From Chromohalobacter sarecensis (GTDB lineage Bacteria > Pseudomonadota > Gammaproteobacteria > Pseudomonadales > Halomonadaceae), in assembly GCF_023061135.1 (NCBI RefSeq), contig NZ_JAKGAN010000012.1:1-64000 (forward strand): a stretch of 64,000 nt of DNA. The letters are read 5' to 3'. Numbering within the stretch: the first letter of the stretch is position 1; each line of letters begins with the position of its first letter. Under the pieces are notes generated by a model. That model saw only the letters and a list, made by a program, of their open reading frames with translations, was not told the origin of the DNA and did no database searches. Below, in pieces: positions 28,844-39,983 of the stretch. Position numbers and translations under genes: made by a program.

Positions 28844-28990
28844 GTTGACTGCTCACCGCCCTGAAGGACGGTGATTCCCAATTCACCGAGAACTGGACAT
28901 GGAGACTTGCTCCATGCCGCTTACATTCTCTCCAAGGGCTAACACCGCCAGCCCGGCGGCTTTAATGTTGAGCGCGGCGTTGATGTCGCG
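28844..28990 (-). ncRNA. Predicted omega RNA (reRNA) of TnpB
   Basis: By analogy with characterised IS605 elements, the 3' end of tnpB and the right end form the scaffold of the TnpB guide RNA. Two hairpins fit: CATGGAG-caagt-CTCCATG (28898-28916, inside the gene end) and the terminal hairpin at 28854-28873. The guide would begin just beyond the right end, on the minus strand, with TGACAAGTGTCTACG. The 5' end is a guess. Confidence 0.45.
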
Positions 28991-30028
28991 ATCGTGGTCG
29001 ACTGCGCACTCGGGACACGTCCAGGCGCGAATCTGCAAGGGCATCTCGGGCATCACATGCCCGCAACCAGAGCAGCGTTTACTGGAGGGGTACCACTGGT
29101 CAATGGCCGACAGTTGCCGACCTGCCCAGGCGGCCTTGTACTCCAGCTGGCGGACGAATTCGCCCCAGCCGGCATCACTGATCGACTTGGCGAGCGAGCG
29201 GTTGCGCAGCATATTCTTCACCTTGAGGGACTCGACGCAGATCACTTGGTTCTCGTTGACGATCTGGCGGGACAGCTTGTGCAAGCGGTCCATCCGGCAA
29301 TCTGAGATTTTGGCGTGAAGGCGTGCGACCTTCCGCCTGGCCTTGGCACGGTTCTTCGAACCGAGCGTCTTCTTGCTCAGCCGGCGCTGCGCTTTGGCCA
29401 GACGGGTCGCGTACTTCGCCGTATGGCGGGGATTGCCGATTCGATGCCCGTCGCTGGTGACGAACAGGTCTTTCAGGCCGAGGTCGATGCCCACCATCTT
29501 GGACGTGACGGGCAGCGTCTCGGGGTCGAACTCGCACAGGCAGCTGACGAAGTAGCGCCCCGCCGAGTCCTTGGAAACGGTAACGGTGGTCGGATCGCTG
29601 GGCAGTTCACGACTCCAGCGCATCGGCAGCGGGTCCTTGCACTTGGCCAAGAACAGCTGGCCACCACGGTACTTGAACGCCGAGCGCGTAAACTCCGCCG
29701 ATTGGCGGTGCCGCTTACTCTTGAAGTTCGGGTAACGAGCGCGGCCTTCAAAGAAGTTCTTGAAGGCCGTCTGCTGGTGGCGAAGACACTGCTGAAGCGC
29801 CACCGAGCTGACTTCGTTGAGGAAGGCGGTGTCATCGGCCTTCTTCATCCGCGATAGTTCAGCGTTCGCGGCGACGTAGCCGATCTTCTCTCGGCGTTCA
29901 TAGAACGCATCGGTGCGATAGCGCAGCACTGCGTTATAGACGAAACGCACGCAGCCAAACGTCCGAGCAAGGAGCTGCTCCTGTTCAGGCGTCGGATAAA
30001 AGCGGTATCGATAAGCGCGTTTCGTCAT
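28883..30028 (-). CDS. tnpB: RNA-guided endonuclease/transposase accessory TnpB
   Basis: A 381-residue IS1341-group TnpB, full length. RuvC-like catalytic residues are D182 (VGIDLGLKD), E266 (VICVESLKV) and D346 (DHDRDINAALNI). The zinc ribbon has C319, C322, C338 and C341. The N-terminal part (KRAYRYRFYPTPEQEQLLARTFGC) is the usual OrfB helix-turn-helix. TnpB proteins cut DNA guided by an RNA from the element's right end, which helps the element persist. All key residues are intact, so it is probably active or recently so. GAGG lies 2 bases before the ATG, unusually close. Without tnpA the element depends on a transposase in trans. Confidence 0.93.
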   Translation of the reverse strand: MTKRAYRYRFYPTPEQEQLLARTFGCVRFVYNAVLRYRTDAFYERREKIGYVAANAELSRMKKADDTAFLNEVSSVALQQCLRHQQTAFKNFFEGRARYPNFKSKRHRQSAEFTRSAFKYRGGQLFLAKCKDPLPMRWSRELPSDPTTVTVSKDSAGRYFVSCLCEFDPETLPVTSKMVGIDLGLKDLFVTSDGHRIGNPRHTAKYATRLAKAQRRLSKKTLGSKNRAKARRKVARLHAKISDCRMDRLHKLSRQIVNENQVICVESLKVKNMLRNRSLAKSISDAGWGEFVRQLEYKAAWAGRQLSAIDQWYPSSKRCSGCGHVMPEMPLQIRAWTCPECAVDHDRDINAALNIKAAGLAVLALGENVSGMEQVSMSSSR

Positions 30029-30167
30029 ACCTCACATAATATAAATAAAACTGTAAGATAGCAACTACCTGAGAAGGAGGCCGCGAAAGTAGGGGCGTCC
30101 TACGGACGACGCGCTATCCCTCCCCGCACTAGAAGTACGGGGTATCTCGCGCAAAATCTGATAACGC

Positions 30168-30497
30168 CTAATGCGCGGACATGCGCGAAAACACCTGGAT
30201 GATGGCAACCCCAGCGATGATCATTCCCAGGCCGAGAATCGCGGGTAAATCGGGCTTCTCGCCATACACGACCACCCCGATCAGCGTGACCAGCACGATG
30301 CCAAGCCCGGCCCAGAACGCATAGGCGATACCCACCGGCAAATCGCGAAGCGCCAGCGTGAGCATGTAAAACGCCAAGGCGTAACCGACGACCACGGTTA
30401 CGCTCGGCCATAGCCGCGTGAACTCCTCGGACGCCTTGAGCGCGCTGGTGGCCACCACCTCGGCGAAAATCGCGATGGCTAGAAATACATACACCAT
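30168..30497 (-). CDS. Small multidrug resistance (SMR) transporter
   Basis: A 109-residue protein with four membrane helices. The proton/substrate-binding glutamate is E13 (IFAEVVATSALKAS), and the conserved GIAYAFWAGLG is at about 56-66. It is closest to the EmrE/QacE branch, which exports quaternary cations in exchange for protons. Some members move betaine or choline, so a role with osmolytes is possible. AGGAGAG precedes the start. It is downstream of, and on the same strand as, the TrmB-like gene. Confidence 0.9.
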   Translation of the reverse strand: MVYVFLAIAIFAEVVATSALKASEEFTRLWPSVTVVVGYALAFYMLTLALRDLPVGIAYAFWAGLGIVLVTLIGVVVYGEKPDLPAILGLGMIIAGVAIIQVFSRMSAH

Positions 30498-30531
30498 ATT
30501 CTCTCTCCTGAAGGCCCGTGCTGCCTGATTG

Positions 30532-31215
30532 TTAGGTGGGCAACAACGCGGGTTGATGCGCCAGCGTCACCGTCAGCCGCCAGAGTAGTTGGCCGCTGGC
30601 GTGATATTTATGCTCGAAAGGCGTGAGATACTCGCCCGACGGCTCGCAGGGCTCGAGATGCGCCTCGCGCCCCGTGGCTTGCGCCAGCGCCAGGGCCAGT
30701 TCCTCGAGATAGAGCCGCCAGTTGGAGCGCGCTTCCAATTCGCCGCCGAGTCCCGCCAGGGCCGGAAACACCGGGTGGCCATGCCAACGCATTTTGAGAT
30801 GTGCCGCCTTGGGGTACGGATTGGGATAGAGCAGATAATGACGCGCCGGCTGCCATCCCTCGTGTAGCGCCAAACGCCAGAAATCCACCAGATCGGCACG
30901 TACCAGCAAGGCGTTGTCCGGCAGTTCGCCGTGCTCGCGGGACAGGCGGTCGGCGCTGCGGTCGATGCCGATCACCGCATGATCGGGAAAACGCGCGGCC
31001 AGACGCCGGGTGGAAAGCCCCACGCCACAGCCGGCGTCGAGAATCAGCGGCTTGTCCTGCTCATCCAGCCATGTCCGCGCCGCGCCGAACGCGATTCGCG
31101 TGTGCGATGCCAACGGCTTTCGCCAAGGGTACGTCAACGCCCGCGACACACGCCGCGAGAGATCCTCGTGCGGCGCGGTCTGCTGGGTGACGATGGCGCG
31201 GGAATTGGCATGCAT
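30532..31215 (-). CDS. TrmB-like SAM-dependent methyltransferase
   Basis: A 227-residue Rossmann methyltransferase. Motif I is LILDAGCGVGLSTRRLA (about 57-73), motif II is AVIGIDRSADRLSR, and the YLLYPNPYPKAAHLKMRW segment corresponds to the FPDPWPK region of tRNA (guanine-46 N7) methyltransferases. The aspartate of that region is replaced by Asn, and the C-terminal catalytic part differs from TrmB, so this is more likely a paralogue than the housekeeping trmB. The substrate is uncertain. No strong ribosome-binding site is seen at 31215. Confidence 0.72.
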   Translation of the reverse strand: MHANSRAIVTQQTAPHEDLSRRVSRALTYPWRKPLASHTRIAFGAARTWLDEQDKPLILDAGCGVGLSTRRLAARFPDHAVIGIDRSADRLSREHGELPDNALLVRADLVDFWRLALHEGWQPARHYLLYPNPYPKAAHLKMRWHGHPVFPALAGLGGELEARSNWRLYLEELALALAQATGREAHLEPCEPSGEYLTPFEHKYHASGQLLWRLTVTLAHQPALLPT

Positions 31216-31505
31216 GGGCGGCCCTTTAAACGACTGAACGACACGCTATTCTAGCAGACTCCCGAGCTTGACCGAGCGTCACGACATCGACCCGCGGGGG
31301 ATCGCAATTGGGGGCATTTACCCTTTATCGGACAGTGTTCGCATGACGCCACTCGCACCCGGGTGCTATCATTCCCAAGCTCATTAAAACGCCTCGCGCA
31401 CTCTCTATATTCTATATCGCGCAGGTGGGCGCTACATCTCCGGCCGACGCGTGCCGGTCACACATCAGGACGCATCGTCATCCACAGCATTACGAGGAAC
31501 GCGGC

Positions 31506-34257
<2,752 letters not shown>

Positions 34258-34381
34258 GCGCAGTCAGACATACCACGCAGCAGCGACAGCCCACACGGGC
34301 AGTCTCCACGCTCCTGTGTTCTTCTCATGTCTCGCGGGCGGCTCGCCAGGCGTAAACATCCAACGCAAACGACGGAACCCC

Positions 34382-35728
34382 GTGTCCACTTCACGCTCGC
34401 CGACACGCATCTGGCCACTCGCCTGGCCGATCATCCTTTCCAACATCACCGTGCCATTACTGGGCTTGGTGGATACCGCCGTGGTCGGGCACCTGCCGGA
34501 TTCACGCTACATGGCCGCCGTGACCCTGGGCGCCACGCTGTTCAGCTTTCTCTACTGGGGATTCGGCTTCCTGCGCATGGGCACCACCGGCCTCACCTCC
34601 CAGGCCGTGGGGCGCGAGGACGACAGCAACATACGCAATCTGCTGGGGCAATCGTTGTTGCTGGCACTGGGCATCGGCGTGATGTTGATCCTGCTCGCCG
34701 AACCGCTCATCAGCTTCGGCCTCTACCTCCTCGACGGCAGCGAAGCCGCCATGTCACTCGCCGCGAGTTATGCGCATATTCGCATCCTCTCGGCCCCGGC
34801 GGTGATGGCCAATTACGCGATTCTCGGCTGGTTCCTCGGCCAGCAGAATTCGCGGGTCACGCTGGCGATCATGGTGCTGACCAATAGCGTCAACATCGTC
34901 CTGGACCTCGTGTTCGTGGTGGGCCTGGGCATGACTAGCGATGGCGTGGCCTGGGCCACAGTGATCGCCGATTACACTGCCTTGGCGGTTGGCCTGTGGC
35001 TGGTGGCGCGGCAATTGAAGCTGCTGCAGGGGAAGTTCTTGCGCCAGCGCCTGCTACGCCTTGGCGCCTACTCCGAGCTTTTTCAGGTCAACCGGCACCT
35101 GTTCGTGCGCACCTTGGGGCTGCTTTTCGCCATGGCGTTCTTCACCGCCCAGGGCGCCAGCCAGGGCGATACGGTGCTCGCCGCCAACGCCGTGCTGATG
35201 CAATTCATCATGATCACCTCCTACGCGCTGGATGGCTTCGCCCATGCTGCCGAAGCCTTGACCGGCCGCGCCGTGGGACGCCGTGACTGGCCGTTGTTCG
35301 GGGCCTCGGTGCGCGCAGCCGCACGCTTCTCGCTGATGACCGCCGGCGTCGCCATGGCGGCGTTCTTCTTCGGCGGCGACTACCTGATCGCCCTGCTTAC
35401 CGACCTTCCGGACGTGCGCGCCACAGCAGGTGACTATCTGCCTTGGATGATCGTCATGCCAGCCATCGCGGTGTGGAGCTACCTGCTCGACGGCGTCTTC
35501 ATCGGCGCCACCGCGACCCGCGAAATGCGCGATACCATCCTCCTGGCGCTCGCCGTCTACCTGCCGGTGTGGTGGTTCACGCAACCGCTAGGCAATCATG
35601 GCCTGTGGCTCGCCTTCACCGTCTTCACCCTGGTGCGCTCGGCAAGTCTCGCCGCCGTCTACCTGCACTACCGGCGCACGCGCTGGGCTGAGTCCCAGAT
35701 CTCCCGCCAGGCGGACAATCACGCATGA
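34382..35728 (+). CDS. MATE-family efflux transporter (DinF-like)
   Basis: A 448-residue protein with about 12 membrane helices. The MATE pattern is seen in WPLAWPIILSNITVPLLGLVDTAVVGHL and in the second repeat TAQGASQGDTVLAANAVLMQF. The first 60 residues and length match the DinF subgroup, which exports toxic compounds using Na+ or H+. The start is uncertain: I favour the GTG at 34382 (VSTSRSPTRIWPL), since the upstream frame is basic and unlike the family, but its ribosome-binding site is weak. Confidence 0.87.
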   Translation: MSTSRSPTRIWPLAWPIILSNITVPLLGLVDTAVVGHLPDSRYMAAVTLGATLFSFLYWGFGFLRMGTTGLTSQAVGREDDSNIRNLLGQSLLLALGIGVMLILLAEPLISFGLYLLDGSEAAMSLAASYAHIRILSAPAVMANYAILGWFLGQQNSRVTLAIMVLTNSVNIVLDLVFVVGLGMTSDGVAWATVIADYTALAVGLWLVARQLKLLQGKFLRQRLLRLGAYSELFQVNRHLFVRTLGLLFAMAFFTAQGASQGDTVLAANAVLMQFIMITSYALDGFAHAAEALTGRAVGRRDWPLFGASVRAAARFSLMTAGVAMAAFFFGGDYLIALLTDLPDVRATAGDYLPWMIVMPAIAVWSYLLDGVFIGATATREMRDTILLALAVYLPVWWFTQPLGNHGLWLAFTVFTLVRSASLAAVYLHYRRTRWAESQISRQADNHA

Positions 35729-35774
35729 AACGTGGTAAACATTTCCCAGCCATGAATCGATCAATGGAGCCCGC

Positions 35775-36287
35775 ATGACCGACGACCTTCCCCGCCAGCA
35801 TGAGCTCACCATGACGGTGCTGATGACACCCGACATGGCCAACTTCAGTGGCAAGGTACATGGCGGCGCGATTCTCAAGAAGCTCGACGAAGTCGCCTAT
35901 GCCTGCGCTAGCCGTTACTCCGGTTCCTATGTCGTGACGCTGTCGGTGGACCAGGTACGCTTTAAGCAACCCATCCATGTCGGTGAGCTGGTCACGTTTC
36001 TGGCCTCGGTCAACTATGTCGGGCGCTCCTCGATGGAGATCGGTATCAAGATCATCGCCGAATCGATCCAGGATCGCGTGATTCGCCACACCAACAGCTG
36101 CTACCTGACCATGGTCGCAGTCGATCGCGATGGCAATCCCAACCCCGTACCACAACTGCAACTCGACACGCCGTTGCAGCAGTTGCGCTTCGAAAAAGCC
36201 AAATTGCGCAAGAAAATGCGCAAGCAAGAGGAACAGGAAGAACAGCGCGCCCAGGCCCATCTCGACGAGACCCGCAAGACATCCTGA
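35775..36287 (+). CDS. Acyl-CoA thioesterase (YciA-like hotdog)
   Basis: A 170-residue single-hotdog thioesterase hydrolysing acyl-CoA. Seen: MTVLMTPDMANFSGKVHGGAILKKLDEVAY, where the N-F-x-G-x-V-H-G-G stretch is the catalytic segment of the acyl-CoA hydrolase group, and VDQVRFKQPIHVGELV. The last 30 residues (KAKLRKKMRKQEEQEEQRA) form a highly charged helix not needed by the fold. GGAG precedes the ATG. It lies between the MATE gene and the voltage-sensor-like gene on the same strand. Confidence 0.88.
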   Translation: MTDDLPRQHELTMTVLMTPDMANFSGKVHGGAILKKLDEVAYACASRYSGSYVVTLSVDQVRFKQPIHVGELVTFLASVNYVGRSSMEIGIKIIAESIQDRVIRHTNSCYLTMVAVDRDGNPNPVPQLQLDTPLQQLRFEKAKLRKKMRKQEEQEEQRAQAHLDETRKTS

Positions 36288-36369
36288 CGTGGTATTTGGA
36301 AACTGATAGCGTGACTATGTGCAGGATGCATGCCGCCGCCTTGGCGCGGCGCCGCCGATGGAGAACTTG

Positions 36370-37374
36370 ATGAGCGCACCTTCCGCTTCCCCCTCGCCAC
36401 GACGCGAGCGCCTTTATCTCGTCTGGGACATCGCCATCGTGGTGTTGGTCTCGGCGAATCTGTTGCTGCTGCTCGTCGATAGCCTGTTTCTCTTGCCGCC
36501 TTTGAATGCCGGTCTCGAAGCGCTGGCACCGAGCCTCCACCAGGCCTATGACAGCGCCATTCATCAGCGTTTCATGGCCATCGACCTGGTCTTCGTGAGC
36601 ATCTTCCTGCTCGATGTCCTGGCCGGCTGGGCATTCGCTATCGCCGAGCGTCGTTACGCACGCTGGTTCTTCTATCCGTTTGTGCACTGGTACGACGTGC
36701 TGGGGTGCATTCCCATCAGCGGCTTCCGCATCCTGCGTGTGCTGCGTCTCATCTCGCTGCTGATTCGGTTGCAGCGTCTGGGGGCCATCGATATTCGCCG
36801 TTGGCAGCTATACGCCTTCTTCGAACGCTATTATCGCGTACTCATGGAGGAGCTTTCCGACCGCGTGGCGACGCGCCTGTTGAGTAGCCTGCAAGAGGAA
36901 GTCCAACGCAGCGACGACTTCACCAAGCGCCTCTCGGAAAAGGTGATCCAGCCACGCAAGGAGGCGCTGGTCGACGAGATCGCCCGGCGTCTCGAGACCA
37001 CCGTCGACAAGAGCTACGCCGAAAACCATCAGGAAGTGCATCGCTACGTGGCGGCCTTGGTCACCCGCACGCTCGAGGAAAACCAGGAGCTCGCCCGGCT
37101 GAGACGCCTGCCCATGGGCGAGCATATGGCCCATGCCATGGAACGCAGCCTGAGCGACGTCGCCAGCCGCGTGGTCCACGAGGCCATCGATGGACTCCGC
37201 TCGCCGCGTTTCAAGAGCCTCATCGGCGACCTGGCGGGCAGCGGCATCGACGCTTGGCTATACGTCGACCAGCGCACCGACCGCGTCACCGAGCAGGTGT
37301 TGATCGAAACGCTGGAAATGCTCAAGGACGAGATCGCCGTGCAGCGCTGGAGAGACGAACTCGACCTCCGGTGA
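36370..37374 (+). CDS. Voltage-sensor-domain-only membrane protein
   Basis: A 334-residue protein. Four helices match an ion-channel S1-S4 sensor: S1 18-42 (D20), S2 68-92 (D72, D82), S3 99-116 (D109) and S4 119-137 with R120, R123, R126, R133 and R136. There is no S5-pore-S6. Instead, residues 140-334 are long amphipathic, charged helices (for example FTKRLSEKVIQPRKEALVDEIARR) that are probably cytoplasmic. A voltage-controlled regulator or proton-conducting sensor is conceivable, but the function is unknown. The start at 36370 follows GGAG by 6 bases. Confidence 0.75.
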   Translation: MSAPSASPSPRRERLYLVWDIAIVVLVSANLLLLLVDSLFLLPPLNAGLEALAPSLHQAYDSAIHQRFMAIDLVFVSIFLLDVLAGWAFAIAERRYARWFFYPFVHWYDVLGCIPISGFRILRVLRLISLLIRLQRLGAIDIRRWQLYAFFERYYRVLMEELSDRVATRLLSSLQEEVQRSDDFTKRLSEKVIQPRKEALVDEIARRLETTVDKSYAENHQEVHRYVAALVTRTLEENQELARLRRLPMGEHMAHAMERSLSDVASRVVHEAIDGLRSPRFKSLIGDLAGSGIDAWLYVDQRTDRVTEQVLIETLEMLKDEIAVQRWRDELDLR

Positions 37375-37386
37375 ATCAGTAGGGTC

Positions 37387-38424
37387 TCAGGTTATCCGCA
37401 AGGTGGTGTACGGCGCCTCGCAGGCGTGGCGCTCGTCACGTTCATCGATGCTGCCCAACGACATGTCGCGATCGTTGTCATAGGCTACGAACAAGCGCTC
37501 GCTATCCAGAATCGCCAAACCTTCCGCCTTGTGTTCGAACTCCAGGGCATCGCCGGCCATCGTACGAACCAGCGTCGGCGCTTTACCCGCCGCGAACTCC
37601 TCGAGCGATACCACCCAAAGGTAGCCGCCGATGCGTTCCTCTTCTTCCTCCTCGACCTCGAAGCTCGTCAACAGGAACAAGCGCTGGTGATGGGGATCGT
37701 ACTCCAGGCTGGACAGGCCGCAGTCATAGCGCACCTCGGGCTGCTGCTGGGGCGAGAAGCGGTAAAACTCGCGTAGCCTGTCGACGAACACCAGATTGCC
37801 CTCGGCATTGATGCTGTAGTGCGCCCCCACGACACGACACACATAGTCGAAGTCTTCGTGGGAATAGCCTTGTTCACGCACGCCGAAGAGCAGCAGGCCG
37901 TCACCACGTTCCCCCGGAATCGCCGCCAGCCCTTCTATCTTGAAATACGGATAGCCGATGGCGCCGTCGAGTTTGTTGCGCAGCTCCAGTGAGCCTTCGA
38001 CGCCGTCACGCGGGTCGGGGTCGACCACTTGCACCTGCTCGGGCTCGCCCAGCGGCCAGATCAGTAGATGGTTGTAGGCATTGAGCGCATGACTTTCCAT
38101 ATCGATGCGATCGAACCCAGTGGTCGCCAGCACGTAGCGGCCGTCGGCGGTCAACGCGAAGTCCTCGTACTTGACCGCCCGCTTGATGGCATCCGCCGTG
38201 AAGTACTCCAGGCCGCTATCATCGGGGCCGTCAGCAGTGATCGGAACAGAGAAGACAGCCGAACGTGCGTCACCGGGAATTGGCTTGTCGCTGGCCAAAA
38301 TCAGACGCTGACCATCGTAGACAACGGCAGACACCTCCACATTGACCAGCTTGCCGTTCTCGTCGCGCAGGCCGGTGGGGAAACAATGCAGCGTTCCTTC
38401 TTGTAGCACCTCGGCATTGGCCAT
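37387..38424 (-). CDS. Phytase-like beta-propeller protein, function unknown
   Basis: A 345-residue soluble protein without a signal peptide. Repeated strand-rich segments (EYFTADAIKRAVKYEDFALTADGRYVLATTGFD, YPYFKIEGLAAIPGERGDGLLLFG, FEHKAEGLAILDSERLFVAYDND) resemble the propeller of the 'esterase-like activity of phytase' family, whose members show EGLA...DN patterns. An acidic run EVEEEEEER lies near 265. No enzyme motif is certain. AAGGAG precedes the start. It is convergent with the voltage-sensor gene, 12 bases away. Confidence 0.6.
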   Translation of the reverse strand: MANAEVLQEGTLHCFPTGLRDENGKLVNVEVSAVVYDGQRLILASDKPIPGDARSAVFSVPITADGPDDSGLEYFTADAIKRAVKYEDFALTADGRYVLATTGFDRIDMESHALNAYNHLLIWPLGEPEQVQVVDPDPRDGVEGSLELRNKLDGAIGYPYFKIEGLAAIPGERGDGLLLFGVREQGYSHEDFDYVCRVVGAHYSINAEGNLVFVDRLREFYRFSPQQQPEVRYDCGLSSLEYDPHHQRLFLLTSFEVEEEEEERIGGYLWVVSLEEFAAGKAPTLVRTMAGDALEFEHKAEGLAILDSERLFVAYDNDRDMSLGSIDERDERHACEAPYTTLRIT

Positions 38425-38576
38425 GAGGTCTCCTTGATCGCGTTATAGCTTAACCACTGCATCGTAACGCGAAATCCACGTAGGGTCGCAAAGCAGCATG
38501 ATAGTTTGTAATCGTGGCATCCGACCGGCAAGTAGCCGTCTGCGTGTTTTCATCCTCCGCTAGGTGGCCGGCATGC

Positions 38577-38888
38577 TCAACCGCAGGTTAACTCGACAAT
38601 ATTGTCCTGATCGTCGAGTTTGACGTTGAGGCGGTCCGCGCGGTAATCCATCGTCACCGCCTGGCCGGGACGAATCACGCGAACACGCTCGGCGGCACTG
38701 TCGGTTTCCAATTGGTCCACTGTCTCGCCATCGGCACGTTGACCCACGTAGTCGTTCAGTGTCTTGGCACCACAGGCGTCGTCTTGCGACATCGATGGCG
38801 GGGGTGGCGCCTCATCCGGTGTCGAACTGCCGGCACACCCCGCCAGCAGGAATACCGCCATTACACCGCTCAGTGCGTATTTGCTCAT
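38577..38888 (-). CDS. I78-family peptidase inhibitor lipoprotein
   Basis: A 103-residue lipoprotein. The lipobox LLAGC places the lipidated cysteine at 18, followed by a proline-rich linker. The mature domain CGAKTLNDYVGQ...RVIRPGQAVTMDYRADRLNVKLDDQDNIVELTCG has the two-cysteine form and RLNV-D pattern of I78 (potato-inhibitor-like, AFLEI-type) serine protease inhibitors. It probably protects the periplasm. It is divergent from osmF. Confidence 0.82.
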   Translation of the reverse strand: MSKYALSGVMAVFLLAGCAGSSTPDEAPPPPSMSQDDACGAKTLNDYVGQRADGETVDQLETDSAAERVRVIRPGQAVTMDYRADRLNVKLDDQDNIVELTCG

Positions 38889-39041
38889 GTCGTTTCCTCT
38901 TCATTCAATACAACTTGCAACCAGCGTATCCAAGCATCGCCCATGAGACCACCTGCATTCCCTCTCGCTGCGCGAGCCGAGAATGCTAGACTCAAGGCTG
39001 GAACCGTCGCGACGCCCGTCATTTCCAAGGAGTCAGGAATA

Positions 39042-39974
39042 ATGCAAGGCACATTCAAGTATTTCTCCACCGCCGTGCTCGGCCTGGCCGCCGGCGCGGC
39101 GTTGTCGTTGACCCCGGCGTTCGCCGATGAGCCGGTGCGCGTCTCATCGAAGATCGATACCGAAGGCGCCTTGCTGGGCAACATGATCGTCAAGCGCCTG
39201 GAACAGGCCGACATTCCCGTCGAGGACAAGCTGCAGCTCGGCCCGACCAACATCGTGCGCAGTGCCTTGCTCGAAGATGAGATCGACCTGTATCCCGAAT
39301 ATACCGGCAACGGGGCCTTTTTCACGCAGACCACCGATGACGATGCGTGGAAACGCTCGGGCGAGGGTTACGAGAAAATTCGCGCCTACGACAAGGAACA
39401 CAACGACCTGGCATGGCTCACCCCGGCGCCTGCCAACAATACCTGGGCCATCGCGTTGCGCCGTGACGTCGCCGACGAACACGATCTCTCCACCATGGAG
39501 GATTTCGCCGCCTGGATACGCGATGGCGGCGAGATCAAGCTCGCCGGCTCCGCCGAATTCGTGGAAAGCGATGCCGCACTGCCCAGCTTCCAGCGTGCCT
39601 ATGACTTCAGCCTCGATCAGGACCAGCTACTGGTGCTCTCAGGCGGCAACACGGCAGCCACCATTCGCGCCGCCGCCGAAAATACCAGCGGCACCAATGC
39701 GGCGATGGTCTATGCCACCGACGGCGCCATCCCCGCCGCCGATCTCAAAGTCATGGACGATACCCAAGGCGTCCAGATGGTCTATGAGCCAGCGCCGGTG
39801 ATTCGCCAAGCCACGCTCGATGCCTATCCGCAGATTCCTGAGCTGCTCAAGCCCGTTTTCGAAGGGCTCGACCGGGAAACCCTGCAGTCGCTCAACCGTC
39901 GCATTCAGGTCGATGGTGAACCGGCCGGCGATGTCGCCGAGGATTACCTGGAATCACAAGACCTGCTCGACTGA
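39042..39974 (+). CDS. osmF: Osmoprotectant ABC transporter substrate-binding protein (OsmF/YehZ)
   Basis: A 310-residue periplasmic binding protein with a signal peptide (cut after AFA near 28). The OpuAC-like domain shows VSSKIDTEGALLGNMIV, LGPTNIVRSALLEDEIDLYPEYTGNG and TDGAIPAADLKVMDD. This group binds glycine betaine or related quaternary amines; E. coli YehZ is of low affinity. AAGGAG lies upstream of 39042. It is the first gene of a four-gene operon with the order Z-Y-X-W seen in E. coli. Confidence 0.9.
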   Translation: MQGTFKYFSTAVLGLAAGAALSLTPAFADEPVRVSSKIDTEGALLGNMIVKRLEQADIPVEDKLQLGPTNIVRSALLEDEIDLYPEYTGNGAFFTQTTDDDAWKRSGEGYEKIRAYDKEHNDLAWLTPAPANNTWAIALRRDVADEHDLSTMEDFAAWIRDGGEIKLAGSAEFVESDAALPSFQRAYDFSLDQDQLLVLSGGNTAATIRAAAENTSGTNAAMVYATDGAIPAADLKVMDDTQGVQMVYEPAPVIRQATLDAYPQIPELLKPVFEGLDRETLQSLNRRIQVDGEPAGDVAEDYLESQDLLD

Positions 39975-39983
39975 CGGCTGCCG

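Larger units (their letters stand above)
28844..30142 (-). mobile_element. TnpB-only IS200/IS605-type element
   Basis: It carries only tnpB; no tnpA is seen. The right end is set by a hairpin (CACCG..CGGTG on either strand, 28854-28873) followed on the minus strand by AGCAGTCAAC, a common end for this class, giving a boundary near 28844. The left end is unresolved. Either it is the abrupt AT-rich stretch at 30031-30062, or it includes the hairpin CCCCG..CGGGG at 30122-30142, which has the same stem layout with a wobble at the sixth pair. No target duplication is expected for this family. Confidence 0.65.
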
